DNA of 55,181 bases from Parcubacteria group bacterium GW2011_GWA1_47_8 (lineage in GTDB: Bacteria; Patescibacteriota; Minisyncoccia; Phycocordibacterales; UBA1550), in assembly GCA_000996605.1 (NCBI GenBank), contig LCOP01000002.1:1-55181 (forward strand), given 5' to 3'. Each line of letters opens with the position of its first letter. The stretch's first letter is position 1. Shown piece after piece: positions 51,231 through 55,181 of the stretch. Position numbers and translations under genes: made by a program. The notes under the pieces were generated by a model, which saw only the letters and a program-made list of their open reading frames with translations, did not search any database and was not told the origin of the DNA.

Positions 51231-52001
51231 ATGATTTCACTCACTAACCTCAAAGAAAAACGCGAGAACGGGCTTGCTCACAACCGCCTTGGCGGCGGGT
51301 TCACCCTCCTTGAACTTTTAATCGTTATCGCAATCATCGCCATCCTGTCAATCGCTCTCGTGTTCATGTTGAACCCGGCAGAAACGCTCAAAAAAGCACG
51401 TGATGCACAGCGCATCTCGGACTTGAAGTCAGTCAAAACCGCCCTCGGCATCATGCTTACCGCATCCTCAACCCCAAGCCTCGATAATTTTGGTGTAATT
51501 TGTACGACTACTACAACACCAGCAGGTGCCACTACTCTAGCAGCAGCTCCTAAGATTCGATACAGTGCTAATGTAACACCTACTCTTGGTGGAACATTAA
51601 CTGCTGGTTCTGACTCCGCGTTTACTCCATGGGTGTCGACTTCCGGTGCCCCTAGTGGTACAACAGCCGGAAAAGTTGATGGAACGGGCTGGATTCCTGT
51701 TAATTTGAAAGCATTGACGGGCGGAACACCAATCTCAAGTTTTCCTGTTGACCCTACCAACTCAATCACAACAACAGCTACTGCTTCAGATCTTGTCTAT
51801 CGCTATGCATGCCAGAATGGAACTACGGCAAGCGTTGGCGCGGGTAAGCCAGCTTATGTTTTTGAGATTGACGCGGTGCTTGAGAGTAATGCATATACCG
51901 TTGATGATAACAAAATGACAAAAGATGGTGGAGATAATGATGATAAATATGAGAGTGGAAATAGTTTAAATCTCTTACCATTGACTGGCGCGTTATTCTA
52001 G
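51231..52001 (+). CDS. Type IV prepilin 2
   Basis: 256 residues with a short leader of 23 residues, motif GFTLLELLIVIAIIAIL, a conserved helix segment (SIALVFMLNPAETLKKARDAQR) and a globular domain that parallels prepilin 1 (PVDPTNSI, YRYACQ). The two are paralogues with about the same architecture and different surface loops. Lies 30 bp after prepilin 1 and ends before a strong terminator, so both make one transcript. Confidence 0.93.
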   Translation: MISLTNLKEKRENGLAHNRLGGGFTLLELLIVIAIIAILSIALVFMLNPAETLKKARDAQRISDLKSVKTALGIMLTASSTPSLDNFGVICTTTTTPAGATTLAAAPKIRYSANVTPTLGGTLTAGSDSAFTPWVSTSGAPSGTTAGKVDGTGWIPVNLKALTGGTPISSFPVDPTNSITTTATASDLVYRYACQNGTTASVGAGKPAYVFEIDAVLESNAYTVDDNKMTKDGGDNDDKYESGNSLNLLPLTGALF

Positions 52002-52021
52002 TTCAGTTAACGTTTTTCAAA

Positions 52022-52058
52022 AAAACACCCGACCTGCTAGCAGGTCGGGTGTTTTTTT
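52022..52058 (+). terminator. Strong intrinsic terminator of the prepilin transcript
   Basis: ACACCCGACCTGC pairs with GCAGGTCGGGTGT around a 2-nt turn, followed by a run of seven T; A-run on the other side, so it may work both ways. Confidence 0.92.
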
Positions 52059-52089
52059 GTTACTATTTTATTAACGACGTAGGGCGAGC

Positions 52090-52216
52090 AAAATACAAAA
52101 GTAATCTTTTGTATTTTTGAGCCAAGGAGTTAATATAGGTCTAATACCTCACCGCTTGCGGTGAGAAAGTGCGAGCAAAGTGAGCTCCGACAATACCCCG
52201 TCGGCTTGCCACGGGG
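52090..52216 (+). other. Three hairpins in the leader region of the next gene
   Basis: Perfect stems at 52090-52117 (AAAATACAAAAG), 52148-52165 (CTCACCGC) and 52196-52216 (CCCCGT...ACGGGG). They lie in a 226-bp gap between the prepilin terminator and the next start at 52228. No known riboswitch was recognised. Confidence 0.6.
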
Positions 52217-52227
52217 AACCTTTATTT

Positions 52228-52890
52228 ATGATACTTAATTTTATTTTCTCTAATCTCGATAGAATCGCCCTCGCCGTATGGCTCGTGTTCTTTGTAGTCG
52301 TGCTCGTGCGTGTATTTAAATCAGCGTGGCTTAAAGATATCGCTTACCGCTGGCTTATTGTCGTGGCGGTATTTCTCCATATTTTGTATGGCGCAGTCGC
52401 CACATGGGGGCAGTATGTCGTCTGGGGCAAAAGCGAATTCACGAAAATACTACTTTCATCAGCACTCTCTCCAGAAGTGCCGTTTCCTTCAATGCTCGAA
52501 TGGTTACGCCCCGCATTTGACGGTGCACACGGATACTTCGCGTTCCATTCCTTCCAAAACTTTTTCTTGAGCACGATTGCACTCTTCATTATCGTCGGAC
52601 TCTTTCTCGCCTTCCTTGTTGTTCGTGCCCGTTATCGCCCGATTAATTTTCGAGAAGGGGATATTGCAATCATTGCTCTTGCTCTCCTCATTGCCGGCTG
52701 GCCGGGGGTCATTACACTCTTGCCGATAGGACTTTTTGTCGCCGTAATTTTTTCTCTTGGCGCGCGGTTTTTCTATAGTATCGAGCGCGTTCCACTTCCA
52801 CCCGCATTCCTCATTGCCGCACCATTTGCACTCATTTTTGCAATCCCCATCCTCACCGCCCTCCACCTCTACCCGCTCCTCAAGCTCTAA
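52228..52890 (+). CDS. Multi-pass membrane protein of unknown function
   Basis: 220 residues from the ATG at 52228 (an upstream in-frame start at 52180 lies inside the hairpin region). About five hydrophobic segments: 10-28, 40-62, 103-128, 143-175 and 190-215. No Cys motif, enzyme site or known family was recognised. Surrounded by pilus genes, it could be a minor accessory factor, but nothing in the sequence proves this. Confidence 0.7.
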   Translation: MILNFIFSNLDRIALAVWLVFFVVVLVRVFKSAWLKDIAYRWLIVVAVFLHILYGAVATWGQYVVWGKSEFTKILLSSALSPEVPFPSMLEWLRPAFDGAHGYFAFHSFQNFFLSTIALFIIVGLFLAFLVVRARYRPINFREGDIAIIALALLIAGWPGVITLLPIGLFVAVIFSLGARFFYSIERVPLPPAFLIAAPFALIFAIPILTALHLYPLLKL

Positions 52891-52896
52891 ACATTA

Positions 52897-52913
52897 TTGA
52901 AGCCAGGCTTCAA
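52897..52913. repeat. Short palindromic REP copy (A)
   Basis: TTGAAGCC-A-GGCTTCAA, a perfect palindrome around one base, core sequence shared with the copies at 52931 and 53719. Confidence 0.8.
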
Positions 52914-52929
52914 CATTCAACGGAGATTG

Positions 52930-52958
52930 ATTGTTGAAGCCTGGCTTCAACAATGGTA
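52930..52958. repeat. REP copy (B), upstream of the transposase gene
   Basis: Palindrome 52931-52953 (arms TTGTTGAAGCC and its complement around a T) inside a 29-bp segment identical to copy D at 53718-53746. Its right end supplies the TGG-TA start of the transposase -10 box. Confidence 0.9.
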
Positions 52959-52962
52959 CAAT
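52957..52962 (+). promoter_or_regulatory. Leaderless-type -10 box of the transposase gene
   Basis: TGG-TACAAT ends 6 nt before the ATG at 52969 and overlaps the right edge of REP copy B. Confidence 0.6.
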
Positions 52963-52968
52963 TGAGTC

Positions 52969-53691
52969 ATGAGAAAAGAATCATTTGGTGTCGGTGATAT
53001 CGTTCACGTCTTTAATCGTGGGAATAGGAAACAGGAGATAGTGCGCGATGACGTAGATAGATGGAGATTTCTCCAAACACTGTTTTATTTTAATGATGAA
53101 TACTCTCCCGAGAATCCGTTCCGTACTCTCAGTGATTTACTTGGGGCTGATTTCAATAGTGGAGGGGTATTAGTTTGGCCGAGTACTTGGCCAAAGCAGA
53201 ACAAACTTGTAGGCATCATTGCTCTCACTTTAATGGATAATCACTACCATCTTGTACTTCAGGAAATAAAAGAAGGCGGAGTTTCAAAATTTATGCATAA
53301 ATTTGGAACTGGGACAACAAATCGATTTAATACTCGGCACAAAGAAACAGGCCGTCTTTTCCAAGGACCATACAAGGCACGCAGGGTTGGATCCGATAAT
53401 TATCTCAAATATTTAAATGTATACCTGCATATAAAAAATGTTTTTGAATTGTACCCAGGAGGTCTCAAAAAAGCAGTGAGTGAGTTTGAAGATGCATATC
53501 AATTTGCGACTCATTATCCGTACACGAGTCTCGGGGGGTATCTTTACAATGAATCAAACATGAGAAAGATCATCTCCTCGGATGTTCTCGATGAGGAATT
53601 TGCCGATGAGAAGGAATTTAAGAAATTTGCCCGCATGTGCGCAGACCAGATCTTTTTCGAAGAGGCCTCATGCGCACTTCAATTCCCATAG
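52969..53691 (+). CDS. REP-associated tyrosine transposase (Y1/HUH, TnpA-REP type)
   Basis: 240 residues. The single-strand DNA nicking domain has the HUH pair His92 and His94 in MDNHYHLVLQE, a phosphate-binding motif region, and the Tyr-containing YLKYLNVYLHIKN helix. The DGRLFQG-type segment of the family reads TGRLFQGPYKARR. The protein is full length for RAYT enzymes, with no frame break. Flanked within 38 bp on both sides by matching palindromes (copies A/B and C/D), the arrangement of a REP-RAYT unit. Such enzymes mobilise or maintain REP sequences without causing classic IS transposition. Leaderless-type start. Confidence 0.9.
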   Translation: MRKESFGVGDIVHVFNRGNRKQEIVRDDVDRWRFLQTLFYFNDEYSPENPFRTLSDLLGADFNSGGVLVWPSTWPKQNKLVGIIALTLMDNHYHLVLQEIKEGGVSKFMHKFGTGTTNRFNTRHKETGRLFQGPYKARRVGSDNYLKYLNVYLHIKNVFELYPGGLKKAVSEFEDAYQFATHYPYTSLGGYLYNESNMRKIISSDVLDEEFADEKEFKKFARMCADQIFFEEASCALQFP

Positions 53692-53696
53692 TTTAG

Positions 53697-53716
53697 TTGA
53701 AGCCATGCTTCTGTTG
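53697..53716. repeat. Degenerate REP copy (C)
   Basis: TTGAAGCC-AT-GCTTC, an imperfect version of the palindrome, directly after the transposase stop. Confidence 0.6.
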
Positions 53717-53717
53717 A

Positions 53718-53746
53718 ATTGTTGAAGCCTGGCTTCAACAATGGTA
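53718..53746. repeat. REP copy (D), downstream of the transposase gene
   Basis: Palindrome at 53719-53741, 29-bp segment identical to copy B in the same orientation, so the two form 29-bp direct repeats bracketing the transposase gene. Confidence 0.9.
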
Positions 53747-53829
53747 GGTGCATATCCACAGAGTTTTTTGTTGCATCGTGGTATACTAAAAGGATAAACA
53801 TGTGACGTGTGACCATTGACATGTGACTC

Positions 53830-53856
53830 GCAGATTTTCGCTTTGCGAAAATCTGC
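53830..53856. other. Perfect hairpin upstream of pilB
   Basis: GCAGATTTTCGC pairs with GCGAAAATCTGC around TTT. No T run follows. The rest of the gap holds degenerate ATGTGACATTGAC and GTCAATTGTTAAA strings. Confidence 0.6.
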
Positions 53857-53896
53857 TGTCAATTGTTAAAGGTTAAATGTCAATTGTTTTCACATC

Positions 53897-55181
53897 ATGC
53901 ACATCACTGAGGAAAAATTGAAGTCTATTGTACTCGAGTCGGGGCTGGTAAACGCTGATGACTTTACTGTGGCGACAGAAGAGGCGCGTCGTTCCGGTCA
54001 ATCGATTGCAAATGTCCTTATCGGTACAGAAAAAATTCCCGAGGACTATTTCGGGGAGCTCATGAGTTCATATTATCGAGTACCAATAGTTAACCTTAAA
54101 AAAGAAACGATTGACCCACAGGTACTCGGTCTTATTCCCGAAGTATACGCAAAATCAAAAAACATCGTACTTTTCGCGTATGACAAGGAGAAGGGTATTG
54201 CAAAACTCGCCATGCTCGATCCGTTCGACTACGATACTATTGAGTACGTACGAGCAAAGCTCGGCGCGTGGGTCGAAGCCTGCCTCACGACAACACAGAG
54301 TCTTCGTTACGGACTCAAACACTACAAGAAAAAGATTGGGATGGAGTTCAGTGAGATCATTTCCGAGAATATTGAGCAGTCTTTGGTGATAGCATCGGAG
54401 ACAGATCTTTCCAAGACGGCGACGGCAATGCCTATCGTCAGTATTCTCGACAATATAATCGACCATGCGACGGCTCTCAATACGTCAGATATTCATTTTG
54501 AACCGCTTGAACGCGAACTTTTGGTGCGATTTCGTATCGACGGAATCATGCAAGAGATTTTAAGCTTGCCTCAAGCCATCGCGCCAATCCTTGTCGCGCG
54601 GGTAAAGATTCTCGGCAATCTTCAGATAGACGAACATCGCGTCCCACAGGACGGACGCTTCCGTTTTGAGCGAGATGATGGTTCGAATATCGATGTGCGG
54701 GTAAACATTATGCCAGTTTTTCATGGGGAAAAAGTCGAGATGCGGTTACTCAAGAGTCAGGCACGTCCCCTTACGCTCGGGGATCTCGGCGTGTCAGACG
54801 AAGGAGTTGGTATCCTCGAGATAGAGATCAAGAAGCCCCACGGCATGATCCTCGTTACGGGTCCGACCGGACACGGCAAGACGACGACCCTGTACGCGAT
54901 CCTCCATATTTTGAATACGCCGTCGGTAAACATTACGACGATTGAAGACCCTATCGAATACGAGTTTCCCCGCGTAAATCAGACACAGGTGAATGCAAAA
55001 GCGGGAATCACGTTTGCGAACGGCCTCCGCGCGCTTCTTCGTCAAAATCCCGACATCATCATGATCGGTGAAATTCGCGACAACGAAACCGTCGAGATTG
55101 CGGTACACGCGGCGCTTACGGGGCACCTCGTCTTGTCGTCCCTCCATACCAACGACGCCCCGTCTGCACTGCCGCGCCTCC
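53897..55181 (+). CDS. pilB: Type IV pilus extension ATPase PilB/GspE, partial (runs off the window)
   Basis: Hexameric ATPase that powers pilus assembly. The first 428 residues are present; the C-terminal part, including the rest of the ATPase core, is missing because the window ends. The start ATG at 53897 gives an MshEN-like N-terminal domain (about 1-150, SIVLESGLVNADDFTVATEE, YYRVPIVNLKKETIDP). The ATPase domain begins near residue 175 (SDIHFEPLERELLVRFRIDG) with Walker A at about 322 (GPTGHGKTTT), Asp box ITTIEDPIEYEF, Walker B region IIMIGEIRDNET and His box GHLVLSSLHTND. It could also be the retraction ATPase, but the MshEN domain favours PilB. Confidence 0.93.
   Translation, partial: MHITEEKLKSIVLESGLVNADDFTVATEEARRSGQSIANVLIGTEKIPEDYFGELMSSYYRVPIVNLKKETIDPQVLGLIPEVYAKSKNIVLFAYDKEKGIAKLAMLDPFDYDTIEYVRAKLGAWVEACLTTTQSLRYGLKHYKKKIGMEFSEIISENIEQSLVIASETDLSKTATAMPIVSILDNIIDHATALNTSDIHFEPLERELLVRFRIDGIMQEILSLPQAIAPILVARVKILGNLQIDEHRVPQDGRFRFERDDGSNIDVRVNIMPVFHGEKVEMRLLKSQARPLTLGDLGVSDEGVGILEIEIKKPHGMILVTGPTGHGKTTTLYAILHILNTPSVNITTIEDPIEYEFPRVNQTQVNAKAGITFANGLRALLRQNPDIIMIGEIRDNETVEIAVHAALTGHLVLSSLHTNDAPSALPRL

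Noticed and set aside
1..55181. tRNA, rRNA genes or CRISPR arrays
   Set aside because: I found no T-loop plus acceptor-stem pattern, no conserved rRNA blocks and no regularly spaced repeat array with unique spacers; the repeats seen are palindromic or microsatellite-like.

Overview
The window looks like a chromosomal segment of a Candidate Phyla Radiation (Patescibacteria) bacterium, most likely of the Parcubacteria/Kaiserbacteria-Nomurabacteria type. This is inferred from gene content and style and is not proven by a marker-tree. The signs are compact informational proteins (a 117-residue L13), a DUF5671 membrane protein, a PilM-PilN fusion in a minimal type IV pilus set, monoderm-style export genes, and no biosynthetic pathways. 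No rRNA, tRNA or CRISPR array was seen.

Layout. 1-3.1 kb: ribosomal/transcription block rpsD, rpoA, rplQ, rplM, rpsI. 3.2-11 kb: chaperones grpE, dnaK and dnaJ, interrupted by a 1,109-residue secreted beta-helix/lipase fusion and a small membrane protein. 11-14 kb: C39-like peptidase, plsC acyltransferase, a gene-free stretch with a 44-bp perfect palindrome and a 156-bp hairpin element, then lysS. 14-22 kb: an accessory block of two ABC half-transporters flanking a PLP enzyme/TrmB regulator pair and, divergently, a 25-residue Cys/Pro-rich peptide gene with its own ribosome site and terminator followed by a prolyl oligopeptidase. I consider this the most interesting locus. 22-32 kb: a broken ychF, DUF5671 protein, leuS, a sigma-region-4/HARE-HTH protein, a conserved membrane protein, mltG, mnmA and an IS630 remnant. 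32-43 kb: a NAD-dependent epimerase, a MacA/MacB-like efflux operon, two P-type ATPases (one frameshifted), a SET-domain protein and a frameshifted secreted protein. 43-55 kb: type IV pilus genes (LytR_C-domain protein, PilO, PilM-PilN, two prepilins, PilB running off the end) interleaved with a sensor kinase, a hemerythrin-like protein and two single-domain response regulators, plus a REP-associated transposase flanked by its palindromes.

How the genes work together. The pilus genes and the kinase/hemerythrin/receiver cluster plausibly form a sensory-motility module. The 14-22 kb block could make, trim and export a small peptide, but that is a hypothesis from gene order only.

Two window-wide signals cut across genes. 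First, many genes have an extended -10 box (TGnTAnnnT) ending exactly 6 nt before the ATG, as expected for leaderless mRNAs. Second, short degenerate repeats fill the intergenic gaps and also appear in frame inside mnmA, leuS, rpsI and a prepilin gene. Three reading frames are broken (ychF, a Mg-type ATPase, a secreted protein), two of them by one missing base at a G run. These could be real decay, slippage or assembly error.
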